Made by a program: the position numbers and the translations under genes. Below the pieces are notes generated by a model, which saw only the letters and a list, made by a program, of their open reading frames with translations, had not been told where the DNA came from and searched no databases. Below, piece by piece: positions 48,901 through 57,068 of a DNA stretch of 64,000 nucleotides; within the stretch, counting starts at the first letter, position 1, and the number at the start of each line of letters is the position of its first letter. The DNA lies in assembly GCA_030648295.1 (NCBI GenBank), contig JAUSID010000110.1, forward strand, positions 1-64,000, read 5' to 3'. Origin of the DNA: Opitutaceae bacterium. Lineage in GTDB: Bacteria > Verrucomicrobiota > Verrucomicrobiia > Opitutales > Opitutaceae.

Positions 48901-50475
48901 GTGACGTTCTACGGGCAGAATTATCTGCACGACGACGAACTCGCGTGGGCCGCGGCCGAGCTGTTCGCCGCCACGGGCGAGGCGCAGTATCACCAGAAAC
49001 TCATGGAGTGGTTTCCCGAACCTTCGGACACGAACACCTTCCGCTGGGGCTGGTGGCGCATGAGCGAGTCATGGGGCAACGCGATCCGCAGCTATGCGTT
49101 CGCCGCGCGCTCCGGCCGGCTCGCCGCGTCGCAGCTCAACGCCGCCTATCTCACCAAGTGCGAGGAGCAGATCAAACTCGCCGGTGACGACGCGCTGAAG
49201 TGGTCGAATCAGAGCGCCTACGGCACGGCGTTGCCGGAAGCCACGCGCCACGTCATGGGCGCCGGCTGGTACTTCTCGCTCGACCAGGCGTCCGACATGG
49301 CGATCGCCTACCAGTTGAATCCAAAAACCGAGTACGTCACCGCCCTCGTCGGCAACATGAACTACGAGGCGGGCACCAACCCGGTCAATGTCACCTACCT
49401 GACGGGCCTGGGACTCAAGCGCCAGCGCGAGGTCGTTGCCCAATACGCGAAGAACGATCGCCGCACGCTCGCGCCGGCGGGTATTCCGCTGGGCAACGTC
49501 CAGGAGGGGCCGCATTCGTTGTGGTTCTATCCCGGCGCCGAACTGCGCAACCTCAGCTATCCCACCGACCAGAAGGGCGGCAGCCAGATGTATCCGTTCT
49601 ACGATCGCTGGATGGACACCTGGAACGTCACGACCGAGTTCATCACCGTGAACCAGGCCCGCGGGCTGATCTCTTCGGCGATGCTCGCCACGCTGACGCC
49701 AGCGAAATCGACAGCGTGGAAACCGGCGACGACATTGAGTATCGTCGTTCCGTCCGGCGTCGCTCCCGTTGGCGCTCCGCTGACGCTCTCGATCAGTTCG
49801 GGGATCGACCTGACGGGCGCGCGCATCCTCTGGGAGGCACGCGACCAGCAGCCGGACTACGGCTCGACCTACACCATCGCGCCGAAAAACGCGGGCCCGC
49901 AATGGGTCGAGGTTGAAGTCACCTGGCCGGATGGCCGCCGCCTGGTTGGCAGCAGCGCGTTCGAGGCGAACAGCGCACTGATCACGTGGATGGATGACGA
50001 TGTTCCGACCGGCGCGAGCACGAGCGCCGTCAACGACGCCTGGAACTGGGTGACATCGAGCCCGGCCCCGTCCTCCGGTACGCGGGCACACCAGTCTGCC
50101 GCCGGCACGGGCCTGCGCGAGCACTGGTTCAACTACGCGTATTCACCGCTGCCGGTTGGCGCCGGCGACACGATGTTCGCCTGGGTCTATCTCGATCCGG
50201 CGAACATGCCCGAGGAGATCATGCTCCATTGGAACGACGGCACGTGGGATCACCGCGCCTACTGGGGTGCCGACAAGATTCAATACGGCACGGCGAACAC
50301 CGTCAGCCGCCGGAGCATGGGTGCGCTGCCCGCCGGTGGTGGCTGGGTGAAGCTGGAGGTTCCCGCCAGCGCCGTTGGGCTCGAAGGCCGGTCCGTCACG
50401 GGCATGTGCTTCTCGACCTACGGCGGCGGCAAGGTGACCTGGGATGCCGCCGGCCGCACGTCGCCATTGAAATGA
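42946..50475 (+). CDS. giant secreted multidomain protein: C25-like domain, GH9 glycoside hydrolase, four repeats of an unassigned module
   Basis: 2509 residues; ATG 42946 follows an AGGCGGAG ribosome-binding site and opens a signal peptide (YYICALLAFLFSLAS). Order: an Fn3-like strand region; a gingipain (C25)-like domain, about 120-500 (SVFLFGHVPVPYSG, ELAVGRVDLANMP, LLTYGCGAGSYA, LMGDPTLRLHP); Fn3; Ser/Thr-rich linkers; module copies at about 662-820, 975-1134, 1159-1315 and 2345-2509; two Calx-beta-like domains (829-940, 1336-1447); and a GH9 unit with Ig-like part (IHVNQEGYVP, about 1635), catalytic HHDAGDYSKY (Asp1832, Asp1835) and probable acid Glu2231 (NVTTEFITVNQARG). GH9 enzymes cut cellulose and related beta-glucans. 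The module (WEHRAYWG, VRLEVPASAVGLEG) is probably a binding domain. C25 catalytic residues are uncertain. Confidence 0.88.
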   Translation: MRYYICALLAFLFSLASTPRLQAVENTWDYSVQVSSAVQISPATITLTWPQDTNGTPQSYTIFRKSPGSASWDPGTTLPGSATSYTDTSVAVGSAYEYRIVKVASNYTGSGFIQTGINAPLVDTRGKIVLIVDNTFTSTLAAELTRLEQDLAGDGWTVLRHDVSRTDSVKSVKALIRSDYDADPVNVKSVFLFGHVPVPYSGQLNPDGHPDHVGAWPADAYYGDMDGSWTDSSVNYTQTLNTDPVDAARMSNLPGDGKFDQTTLPSAVELAVGRVDLANMPGRVSWGGPATFPSETELLRKYLNKDHAFRHRTTNPARRAVMGDYFGSHGGEAFAASGFRSFAPLVGAANIRNLNVEFNDQKGVWIPQVAQNDYLLTYGCGAGSYATMGGLGATGLYSDGSTTEMVSNNVRGVFNLLFGSWLGDWDHEDNFLRSPLATDHGLVSAWSGRPHWFLHPMGQGETVGYAARLAQNNSGHYETQINSSANRIHIALMGDPTLRLHPVVPAGNFAGNTSGTSTGLSWSASTDANIVGYHVYRRSSATGAFTRLTSSPITATNYSDSNATSGATYMVRAVKLENTPSGSYYNASQGVFYTVGSTDSTAPTTTTTEPIASTNPATSPTPTTTTPTTTTTPSTPITTTSSTTTTDTSATTPTSTAGDTVWFDDALPDGAGASSNGDTWNWVGGSPTPYSGGKAHRSDPKTGLHEHSFNWAAPLTINSGETLFTHVYLDPENPPSEIMLSWASANWEHRAYWGSNDIGYGTDGTPGRVYMGPLPEAGKWVRLQVPASKVGLEGASVVGMGFSLFNGAATWDYSGKAMLTAPALTMLPTVTVASTDAYAVIGSATDTAQVTFTRTGSTATDLVVNYTLGGSAVKWTDYRRAEGDMPVTVTIPAGSASATMTLVGIANVTNANPETAVFTLSADAAYAAGAQNSVTVTLGTTPTTAPAPTTSPGSTTTTTTDSGTTTTSPATASGDTVWFDDALPAGAGGGASGGDAWTWTPTDPSPVSGTVAHQTNIKKGTHEHYFNWASERLNVAAGDKLFVYVYLDPANVPAEIMVSWCSDIWEHRAYWGADQINYGKRNTAGRYHAGALPATGQWVRLEVPASAVGLEGASVQGMSFSIYDGRVTWDKTGKSSGTTTPSSGTTTPGSGPTTSADFVWVDDTLPQGAGPGSSGGDSWNWVSAGPAPASGSSAHQSSLSAGLHEHFFNWASGTMSVSAGEVLFTYVYIDPANPTSEIMLSWNDGSWEHRAYWGADKINYGTPGTAGRYFAGALPAAGQWVRLEVPASAVGLEGRAVEGMCFSTFDGRVTYDKVGKGSPSSSGSTTTTPTTTTGANEVTVAATDATAVIGSSSDTALVTFTRTGSTSAALLVKFALGGTAVKWTDYRRTEGDMPVEVTIPAGASSANMTILGIANTTNANPETAIFTLSPDGAYSIGSANSATLTIASSGSSTSGGSTAPSGGTTSGGTPTTTTPTTPTTPTTTTPTTTTPTVNAVAENAAIRLPQVGDTQLTILSPTVIELRRTTAKQPDPATVTDWNFVDSSGVFTAPATSEFNVTVNGQAVSVKSTGFRRRAGYAPLDVRDLRVDNSLFLELNATVSDGATVEVKNPSGALWPSSMPFKSTADALRYGPAIHVNQEGYVPSFAKKAMIGYYLGSLGEMDINAALGFKVVAASTGVTVLTGTLNVRRETGYVYAPLPYQKVLEADFSNLTTPGEYQLVVPGLGASLPFLVNDGVAMAFTRTYALGLYHQRCGVANTMPFTRHIHDACHTLPAEVPSPQSSYAFTWATIASKNDDAKSDPRHTAPQLKDEASQLYPFVNKGTIDVALGHHDAGDYSKYTLNVAQLAHLLTFTADSVNGADALDNLGIPESGDGISDILQEAKHEADYLAKLQDGDGGFYFIVYPKNREYESNVTPDKGDQQVVWPKNTSATAASVAALAQIASSPQFKQKYPADAAAYLSKAKLGWQFLTNAIARHGKDGSYQKVTFYGQNYLHDDELAWAAAELFAATGEAQYHQKLMEWFPEPSDTNTFRWGWWRMSESWGNAIRSYAFAARSGRLAASQLNAAYLTKCEEQIKLAGDDALKWSNQSAYGTALPEATRHVMGAGWYFSLDQASDMAIAYQLNPKTEYVTALVGNMNYEAGTNPVNVTYLTGLGLKRQREVVAQYAKNDRRTLAPAGIPLGNVQEGPHSLWFYPGAELRNLSYPTDQKGGSQMYPFYDRWMDTWNVTTEFITVNQARGLISSAMLATLTPAKSTAWKPATTLSIVVPSGVAPVGAPLTLSISSGIDLTGARILWEARDQQPDYGSTYTIAPKNAGPQWVEVEVTWPDGRRLVGSSAFEANSALITWMDDDVPTGASTSAVNDAWNWVTSSPAPSSGTRAHQSAAGTGLREHWFNYAYSPLPVGAGDTMFAWVYLDPANMPEEIMLHWNDGTWDHRAYWGADKIQYGTANTVSRRSMGALPAGGGWVKLEVPASAVGLEGRSVTGMCFSTYGGGKVTWDAAGRTSPLK

Positions 50476-50781
50476 TACATCGGCGCCAAGTTCCAATGCG
50501 GGCAAAGCGTGACCAGCTCCACGCCAATGCCCAATCGGATCGCGTGCCGTCCCAATACCCCTGAACCAATAACCGATTTTACTTTGTCATCGCGGGGCGC
50601 GCGAAGCGCAACGTTGGCTATCCAGCTCGACTACCCGCCTAGAAGCCGCCCCCCGGGCAGCCCCGCGGTGACATTCTGACCCCGACCTTTCGATCCTCCG
50701 CTGTGTAGCGGCGAGCGCCAGCGAGCCGACTTTCGATTTCGGATTTCGGATTGCGTAGGTTTTCGCAGCAGCGAAAACCTC
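50476..50781. other. 306-bp convergent intergenic region
   Basis: Lies between the ends of the giant protein gene and the PhoD-like gene. Apart from the hairpin at 50757-50780 and a lone CTGACCCCGACC motif near 50676-50687, nothing was recognised. Confidence 0.5.
50757..50780 (-). terminator. perfect 10-bp hairpin after the PhoD-like gene
   Basis: AGGTTTTCGC and GCGAAAACCT around a 4-base AGCA loop, one base beyond the stop codon of the minus-strand gene. No long T run follows on the minus strand, so it may be a processing or weak termination hairpin. Confidence 0.5.
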
Positions 50782-52233
50782 TCACTTCGCATTCTGCGAA
50801 TAGCGGTACAGCACGGCGCCGTAATCGTCGTAGTGCTCGAACTCGATTTGCGCGGCCCCGGCGCCGGTCGCGGGCTTCACTGCGACGCGCATGAATCCAC
50901 CGCTCGGCGGGTTGTCGGTATACATCTGCCGGATGATCGCAGACGCATCCGTCGATTGCGGATCGCCAGGCGCACGGCCGAGCCGTGAGTTTTCGCGATT
51001 AAACGTGCCGCAACCGAGCTCGTCGTAACCGCTCGGATGCCGGGAGTGATACTTCCAGTGCCGATCGCCGCAAATCACATAAAACCGCCCCGGCGGAATC
51101 CCATTCTCTTTCAGCCAGGCGAAGAACGCCTCGCCCTCGTGGTGAAAACCGCGCGGGTTCACGTGGTTGTCGCGCTTGCTGCCGTCATCCGGACCCACCA
51201 TTGGCGTCGGCGACACCAGGATTTTGAAGGTCGCGTCGCTTGCCTTGAGCGTGCGCTGCAACCACGCCTTTTGCTCCGCGCCCCAGATCGTCTTCTCCGG
51301 TCCGTCGTCCATTCGATTCGGACTCCGATAGTCGCGGCCCTCCACCATCCACAATTGCAGATCGCGGCCCATCCGATGCGTGCGATATGTGACGGCGCGC
51401 GGATCCGACGGGTTCACGACCGGCACCTGCTCGCGAAACGTCGCAATTCCGAGCGCATGCGACGGCGCATAATCGCCCGTGGGATCGGAATCGTTCATCC
51501 GATAATCGTGGTCGTCCTTCAGCCAGTAAGTCGGCACGCGTGAGAACAGCGTGACGAATCGCGGCATCACGTATTGCTCGTGCCATTTGCGCCGCAACTG
51601 CTCGATCGTCTGCGCGCGCGTGGCCGCGGGATGGTCATAGTAAACGCAATCACCATCGAAGATGCAGAAGTCGGGTTGGAGCCGGATGACATGATCGATC
51701 GCCGGATAGCCGAGGTCGCGATCTTTTCCTTGATAAGCGGGCTGGCCTTTCGCTCCGCCGTCGCGAAAGAAGGCGTAGTTCTGGCAGCTCGTGAGGATGA
51801 AGTTCACCGGTGCAATCGCAGTGGCCTCCGGCAGCGTTTTGAATCGAGCGATCGCACTTCGCCGGGTTCTGGTCCGGCCGGCACCGAAGTCGGCGCGGAA
51901 AAAATATGTCGTTGCCGGCTTCAGCCCGTCGATCGCGGACTTCACGATAAAATCGTGTTCCGCCGTGGCGTCGATCCACGCGGTCTGGCGCGCACCGGAG
52001 AATGATTCCGCGATGGCGATCTCGAATCGTGCCACGCCGCGTACGCCCGGCACATCGCCATTCACCAAGCCAGGGCCCGCCGTGAGTCGCGCCTGGAGGA
52101 TGGCGCTTGTCGCCGTGACCTCGCCCGCCAGCACGCCCTGCGCGAGGTGAATTTCGGCCGCGGCGCTGAAGGGCGCCGTCGCGAGTGAAAGGATCATCGG
52201 AACGCCGGGTACAAGAAAGGGGCGGAAGCGCAT
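50782..52233 (-). CDS. PhoD-like alkaline phosphatase family protein
   Basis: About 483 residues from ATG 52233 at a signal peptide (GVPMILSLATAPFSAAAE); the longer frame upstream is translated family-A repeat (VVAGETPALPG). An N-terminal beta-sandwich (EVTATSAILQARLT, GLKPATTYFFRADFG) precedes a metallophosphatase domain with FILTSCQNYAF, DFCIFDGDCVYYD, PTYWLKDDHDYRMND and FYVICGDRHWKYHS, which supply the metal ligands of the PhoD family. Predicted periplasmic or secreted phosphodiesterase/phosphomonoesterase; substrate unknown. Last gene of the minus-strand polysaccharide cluster, separated from the ceramidase-like gene by repeats. Confidence 0.88.
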   Translation of the reverse strand: MRFRPFLVPGVPMILSLATAPFSAAAEIHLAQGVLAGEVTATSAILQARLTAGPGLVNGDVPGVRGVARFEIAIAESFSGARQTAWIDATAEHDFIVKSAIDGLKPATTYFFRADFGAGRTRTRRSAIARFKTLPEATAIAPVNFILTSCQNYAFFRDGGAKGQPAYQGKDRDLGYPAIDHVIRLQPDFCIFDGDCVYYDHPAATRAQTIEQLRRKWHEQYVMPRFVTLFSRVPTYWLKDDHDYRMNDSDPTGDYAPSHALGIATFREQVPVVNPSDPRAVTYRTHRMGRDLQLWMVEGRDYRSPNRMDDGPEKTIWGAEQKAWLQRTLKASDATFKILVSPTPMVGPDDGSKRDNHVNPRGFHHEGEAFFAWLKENGIPPGRFYVICGDRHWKYHSRHPSGYDELGCGTFNRENSRLGRAPGDPQSTDASAIIRQMYTDNPPSGGFMRVAVKPATGAGAAQIEFEHYDDYGAVLYRYSQNAK

Positions 52234-52290
52234 GCGAACCTTTTGGCGGACGTGACGTCCAAGGTCACGACCATCCTTATCAGCCGATTT

Positions 52291-52434
52291 CCCTGGGAGC
52301 GCGGGCGTCTCGCCCGCAACGACTGAAATGCGGGCGAGATCCTCCTTCGCCAAGGCTACGGCGGACAGGCTGCCCGCGCTCCCAGGTGACGGATTTCACC
52401 TGTCCGCCTGCGGCGGGAAGCCGCAGCCACTTCG
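52291..52434. repeat. composite repeat: family A, inverted partner, family B
   Basis: Family-A palindrome 52291-52320 (same as 9021), a partial inverted A ending GCCCGCGCTCCCAGG at about 52372-52386, and a family-B variant (CTGCGGCGGGAAGCCGCAG, 52408-52426) directly before the stop of the ceramidase-like gene. The A+B pairing is also seen at 6.2-6.4 kb and 58.7 kb. Confidence 0.75.
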
Positions 52435-52438
52435 GGGA

Positions 52439-53884
52439 CTACTTCGCCACGATGGCCAGCATCGCCTTCAGCTCCTTTGAAATCTTCGTCGCGGCATCGA
52501 CTTCCAAATAGCTGCTGCGCGCGCGCCACGTTTCGTAGCCGCCGAGCTTGTGGTGCTCGGGCGTCGGCAGATAGCCATTGTAGCCGTTCGCGAGTGAGAT
52601 GGTAAAATGATCCTCGAGTGGTTTCGTCGCCTTGAGGTCGAGTCCAATTTCCACGAATACCTCGCACGGGATCGCCGCAATCGTGAGCCCGCCAATCCGG
52701 TGGGCCTGCAATTTTACGGGCACGCGATCCGGATACTTGTCCAGCAGCAGCGCCTCGCGCGCATACAGCGCCTTGCGATCGCTGAACATCCCGTCCTTGT
52801 CGCGCGGCGTCGTGTCCACCAGCCGCTGCGCGCGCTCGAGTTCAGCCGGTGTGGCCTTGCGGACCCTGAGCTGAAGATCGCGCTCGGCTGACGCCAGCGG
52901 CACGTCGGATTTCCACGCGAGCTTTTCCCACGCCCGCATGGCGGCGTCGCCGACGCTCTTGGCGACGATTTTAATCTGTTCGCCGGGCGGCTTGCGCGGC
53001 GCGGCGATCGCGGCGGCGTAGTTCACGTTGTTGATGTTGCCGCTCGTGCCGTTGCTCATGATTCCGACAAACGGCGGCTTGCCCGTGTAGCGCGTGTCGC
53101 CAGCGTTCAGCCGCTGTGCGATTTCACTGGCGAACGCTCCGTAGTAGTCCGCGGAAATCGCCGGCAAGCCGCCCACATAGTGCAGGCTGTAATTGGCCAA
53201 CATCGCAATCGGCCTGCCGTCGGCGCGTGCGCGGGCCGCGAGAATGAATACTTCCGGGTCCACCGGGCCGGCGGGTTCCGTCACCTTCGGATTCTTCACC
53301 CCCGGGTTCATCCAGGCGCGATCCCGCGTGCTGTCGAAGGGGTTCTCGTAGGTTTCACCGGTTTTCACGAACCAGCGGCGGTTGAAAACCTGCGTCGGAT
53401 CGCGATCCTTGCCCCACGCGATTTCCGCCGGCTCGAGATTGGCCTGCGCGCGGATCAACGCCTGCGCGATCCGTCCGGGCAGTTCCGCGATGTAATCGGG
53501 ATCAGGATCGCTTTGGAAAACGGCCGTCATCGTCGCGCACGAGTGCGAATGCGTCGCGCTGATCAGCAGGTGCGATGTAGGCACGCCCGTCCGCTTCGCC
53601 GCGATTGCCTTCGCCGCTTCGCATACTTCCCGCGGAATCATGCATGAATCGACGACACACAGGATCACAGTGTTCCGGCCGTTCTGCAGCGCCAGTGCGC
53701 GAGCGTGCATCGGATCCGTCACCCTGCTGGCGAATCCGCCCTTGAGGTTGCCGTTGATGGGCGAGGGGAATTTTGTCGGCGTAATGTCCTGGGCGAACGC
53801 GCCGGCTTTCAGTCCGCGCGACTCGGCCGCGGCACCGGAGGAGACCAGGAAAACGAGTACGAGGAAAAAGCGCAGGAGGGGCAT
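52439..53884 (-). CDS. neutral/alkaline non-lysosomal ceramidase-like secreted hydrolase
   Basis: About 481 residues from ATG 53884 at a clear signal peptide (RFFLVLVFLVSSGAAAES); the upstream frame is repeat-derived. The N-terminal domain of the neutral ceramidase family is recognisable from KAGAFAQDITPT, the zinc-site segment LLISATHSHSCATM, ANYSLHYVGG and GIMSNGTSGNINN. In verrucomicrobial polysaccharide loci such proteins are common and rarely act on ceramide, so the real substrate is unknown. The immunoglobulin-like C-terminal domain of true ceramidases is absent. Third-to-last gene of the minus-strand cluster. Confidence 0.8.
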   Translation of the reverse strand: MPLLRFFLVLVFLVSSGAAAESRGLKAGAFAQDITPTKFPSPINGNLKGGFASRVTDPMHARALALQNGRNTVILCVVDSCMIPREVCEAAKAIAAKRTGVPTSHLLISATHSHSCATMTAVFQSDPDPDYIAELPGRIAQALIRAQANLEPAEIAWGKDRDPTQVFNRRWFVKTGETYENPFDSTRDRAWMNPGVKNPKVTEPAGPVDPEVFILAARARADGRPIAMLANYSLHYVGGLPAISADYYGAFASEIAQRLNAGDTRYTGKPPFVGIMSNGTSGNINNVNYAAAIAAPRKPPGEQIKIVAKSVGDAAMRAWEKLAWKSDVPLASAERDLQLRVRKATPAELERAQRLVDTTPRDKDGMFSDRKALYAREALLLDKYPDRVPVKLQAHRIGGLTIAAIPCEVFVEIGLDLKATKPLEDHFTISLANGYNGYLPTPEHHKLGGYETWRARSSYLEVDAATKISKELKAMLAIVAK

Positions 53885-53951
53885 CGGATCGTGATGAAGG
53901 GTCCCGGGACGCGGTGCAACCCGGGAGCGCGCATTGCGGCGCAGCGGTTTG

Positions 53952-54015
53952 CCCCGGGGGCGTGGGCGTCCCGCCCGCATTGATGGTTGCGGGCCAGGGG
54001 CCCGCGCCCCCAGGA
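53952..54015. repeat. double family-A-like palindrome
   Basis: GGGGCGTGGGCGTCCCGCCC and, in inverted arrangement, GCGGGCCAGGGGCCCGCGCC followed by CCCAGGA. Fills the gap between the unknown secreted protein and the ceramidase-like gene. Confidence 0.65.
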
Positions 54016-54026
54016 ACGCACGCTGA

Positions 54027-55556
54027 CTACGGCGGCGGCATGGCGCCGATGTAATCGATCTCCACCGTGTCGCCGGGCTTGGCATTTACGGCCGGCACGA
54101 GGAAAAACTGCCGGACGGCGCCGCGCGCGGGATAGCCGGCGGCACCGGCGAGCACGACCTCATGCGTATGCGGCCGGCCATCGCCGCGAATCGGGAATCG
54201 CACGGCTCCGGCCCGCGGGCCGCCCTCGTCGCCAAAGAGTTCGAACTGGAGTTCGGCTTCGATCGCGCTTGTCCGGTGCGTGGCTCGCACATAAACGCGC
54301 GGCAGGTCTTCCGTGTGCCAGAATCCGATTGGTGACACCACGCGCGTTTTGGCTGCCGGCTCGGTATACGTCAGCCGCAACGCCCCCGAGAGCGGCCAAC
54401 CCGCGTCGCGCAGTCCACCCTGCGGATACCAGTGCTGCCGGTCGCGCGCGAAATCGAAAGCGAATGGCGCCTGGTGTGGAGCATGCGCGTATACCCAGTC
54501 GCGAATCTCCGCGAGCGAGCCCGCAATCATGGTGAACGCGTAGTCGTAGTTAATGTCGTGATCGAGCAGCTCGTGCCGGACGGGCGCGATATAGCCGGTC
54601 GGTCCATCCGTCGGGCCGCCGGTCCCTTCCCGGCCGACGAAGCCGCCGAGAAAGGCCACGATGCCCGGCGCCCAAATGCCCAGCCCGCGATTGTTCGCAT
54701 CGAGGAGCGCCGCCCAGTGCTCGGTGGCATTGAACCGGTTCCACGGAAACTCGCCCGGCTTGACCGTGCGTTTCGGAATCAGCGCCACGGGCGCGCCGGT
54801 GAACGGCCGGTCACCCGTGTAGCTGTAAAGCCGATACCACACCCCGTTGGTGTAAACGGCCGGCAGTTCCTGGCTTTTCGCCGGGTATTGCGTCCGGTCC
54901 GGACGCCCATTCACCAGCCGGGCGCGAACGGCAACGGTCGGGCCCTCCAGCCGGAGGGTCCATTCGTAGGTGCATTCGCCCGGCACGCCCGAGTGCGGCC
55001 AATGCATCGGGATGCATTTCACGTAAAGCTCCCTGCCGTCGTTCCGGTGCTCGAGCACGCGCGACGGATGGCCGCCGACGTCGCCGGACTGAATCGGATT
55101 CCATCCGAGTTGTTTCCAGCGCGGGTGCGGCTGCTTCCCGTCCGGTGTGTAGGGATTCGGCCCGGAGTAAAACGACATCTGAATCTGTCGTCCCCAATCG
55201 AAGCTGTTGATCATGTTCGGCCCGCCGCGGTGCGAGAGGAACGTGATCGCGCCGCCGATTGCGAGGTTCACGCCGACCTTGATCTCGGAATTCTCGAGAT
55301 AACTCATCCGCGGCTCGACGCTGCGAATCCGGTTCTTCGCCTCCTTCATGTCGTAGCCCGGGGTTGCGGGCTCGGCGGCGTGTGCAATCACACCCACCGC
55401 AATTCCAACGGCAACGAAGCGCAGCACCCGGCGGACGCGGGCCTCCGGCCCGCTCGGAGAAATTGCGGGCGGGATGCCCGCGCTCCCAGGGAGCCGGATT
55501 CGAGCCGGGATCGGCACCGTACCGAGAGATGAAGGATCAGTCTGCATGAGATTCAT
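54027..55556 (-). CDS. secreted protein of unknown function in a polysaccharide cluster
   Basis: 509 residues if it starts at ATG 55556, which overlaps the stop of the rhamnosidase gene (ATGA). The export signal (LRFVAVGIAVGVIAHAAE) begins only at about residue 45; residues 20-40 (LPGSAGIPPAISPSG) are a translated family-A repeat, so GTG 55427 may be the original start. The body has long, conserved-looking segments (MSYLENSEIKVGVNLAIGGA, SHRGGPNMINSFDWGRQIQM, FNATEHWAALLDANNRGLGI) rich in Trp, Gly and aromatic strands, like carbohydrate-active beta-sandwich proteins. I do not recognise a named family. Neighbours suggest a carbohydrate substrate. Confidence 0.7.
   Translation of the reverse strand: MNLMQTDPSSLGTVPIPARIRLPGSAGIPPAISPSGPEARVRRVLRFVAVGIAVGVIAHAAEPATPGYDMKEAKNRIRSVEPRMSYLENSEIKVGVNLAIGGAITFLSHRGGPNMINSFDWGRQIQMSFYSGPNPYTPDGKQPHPRWKQLGWNPIQSGDVGGHPSRVLEHRNDGRELYVKCIPMHWPHSGVPGECTYEWTLRLEGPTVAVRARLVNGRPDRTQYPAKSQELPAVYTNGVWYRLYSYTGDRPFTGAPVALIPKRTVKPGEFPWNRFNATEHWAALLDANNRGLGIWAPGIVAFLGGFVGREGTGGPTDGPTGYIAPVRHELLDHDINYDYAFTMIAGSLAEIRDWVYAHAPHQAPFAFDFARDRQHWYPQGGLRDAGWPLSGALRLTYTEPAAKTRVVSPIGFWHTEDLPRVYVRATHRTSAIEAELQFELFGDEGGPRAGAVRFPIRGDGRPHTHEVVLAGAAGYPARGAVRQFFLVPAVNAKPGDTVEIDYIGAMPPP
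55462..55493. repeat. family-A palindrome inside a reading frame
   Basis: TTGCGGGCGGGATGCCCGCG then CTCCCAGGGAG. It lies between the putative start and the signal peptide of the unknown secreted protein and is read in frame. Confidence 0.7.
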
Positions 55557-57024
55557 CGCACCGTCGCTTCGCTGACGACAAACCGGTATTCACCCGCCCC
55601 AACTTCCACCCGCACGGCGCCGTTCTCCGCCTTCGCTTCACGCACCCCTTTCGTTCCGGCCATGGATGCGCCGCCTTCCGCCACCGCGCTGACATCGCGT
55701 GCTGGCAACCACACCGTTGCCATCGTGTTCGCGGGCACGGTGACGTCCAGTTCGAAGCGCCCGTTCGCGCGGCGCCACGCACTCGTGATCCGCCCGTTGA
55801 TCGAATCGTAGTGGGCGCGAACCCAATGGATCGGCTCGACCTCGGGATTGCTGCCGGCGGCGGGCGGCTGCGGCCGAATCACGATATGCCGGTAGCCGGC
55901 GCCGGTCGTGTCGATTCCCGCCAGCACGCGATACGCCCATTCCATCACCGCGCCGAACGCGTAATGGCTGAAGCTGTTCATCGCGGCATTCTGCTTGCCG
56001 TTCTTGCCATCAAACCCGTGCTCGGTGGTGAAGCTGTCCCAGCGCTCCCACACCGTCGTCGCGCCATTCACGACTTCGTAACCCCAGCTAGGATACTTCC
56101 GCGTCTGGAACAACCGAATGGCGAGGTCGTGCTGGCCATGGTTGCTGAGCGAAAGCAGCAACGCCCGCGTACCGAGAAACCCGGTGCTCATATGATGGCC
56201 GGTGGCCGCGATTTTCTCCGCCAGCCGGGTCGCCGTCGCCGCGCGCTGCTCCGGCGGCAGCACGCCGCTTTGCAACGCAAGCACGTGCGCCGTCTGGCTC
56301 GTCTCCTTCAGCCGGCCGTCCTTTTCCAGGTAATGGGTCGCAAACGCCTTTTGCACGCGGCCAAACCGCTCACGATACATCGCCGCCTCGGCCGGTCGCC
56401 GGATCGCGGCCGCCATCCCGGCCATCTGCGCACAAACGAGCGCGTGGTAACAGGTATCCACATACTCGACCGACGTGGGATCATCGACGTTCAGCCAGTC
56501 GCCCCAGGGATTGCCAATGCTGGTGCCAAGGCCGTTCGGCGCCGTCGACGCCTGCCGCCAATCCATGAATCGCGTCATGCTCGCCCAGTGGCGCTCGATC
56601 ACGCGGGTATCGCCGTAGACCTGCCAGATCGTCCACGGGCAGATGATGCCGGCATCCGTCCACGCCGTGCCGAAGTTTTTGCCCGGCTGTCCGTGCGCCA
56701 TCGGATACGGCCGCTGTCCCACAGGTCGCCCTCGTCCCGCGCGAGTTTTTCCGCCGTGCTCGCGACCAGCACGCGCCACGCGGTCTGCGCGGCACCACGG
56801 CGCGATGATTCGAGCCGCCACGAGAGGCGAGGCGCGGTGGCGTCGATCCCGCGCGGATCCATCAGGTACTCGCAACGAAGATCCACGATCCGGAGCGCGT
56901 CGGATGCGAGGGCCGCGGAGGGACCCGGTTGCGCCCCACGCGCTGGCGTGAAGGACAGGGCCGAAAACAACGCGACCGGAGCGAGGAGGAAAGCGCGAAG
57001 AGTCAAAGCGAGGAATGACTTCAT
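55553..57024 (-). pseudogene. GH78 alpha-L-rhamnosidase with large internal deletion
   Basis: The 5' part (57024 to about 56712) encodes a signal peptide (LAPVALFSALSFTPARGA) and the usual GH78 N terminus (LRCEYLMDPRGIDATAPRLS, WRVLVASTAEKLARDEGDLW). The 3' part, in another frame, starts near 56705 with PYPMAHGQPGKNFGTAWTDA and carries the end of the (alpha/alpha)6 barrel (PWTIWQVYGDTRVIERHWAS, NSFSHYAFGAVMEWAYRVLA) and the C-terminal beta domain. Intact GH78 proteins have several hundred residues between these parts, including the DERxGW acid motif, all missing. A deletion with frame mismatch joined the two. The protein cannot be active as a rhamnosidase. The sulfatase upstream and unknown gene downstream keep operon spacing. 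Confidence 0.85.
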
Positions 57025-57068
57025 GAAGATAAATGCGGTCTACTTGTTTTCTCAGCAAAAAGTCAGCT

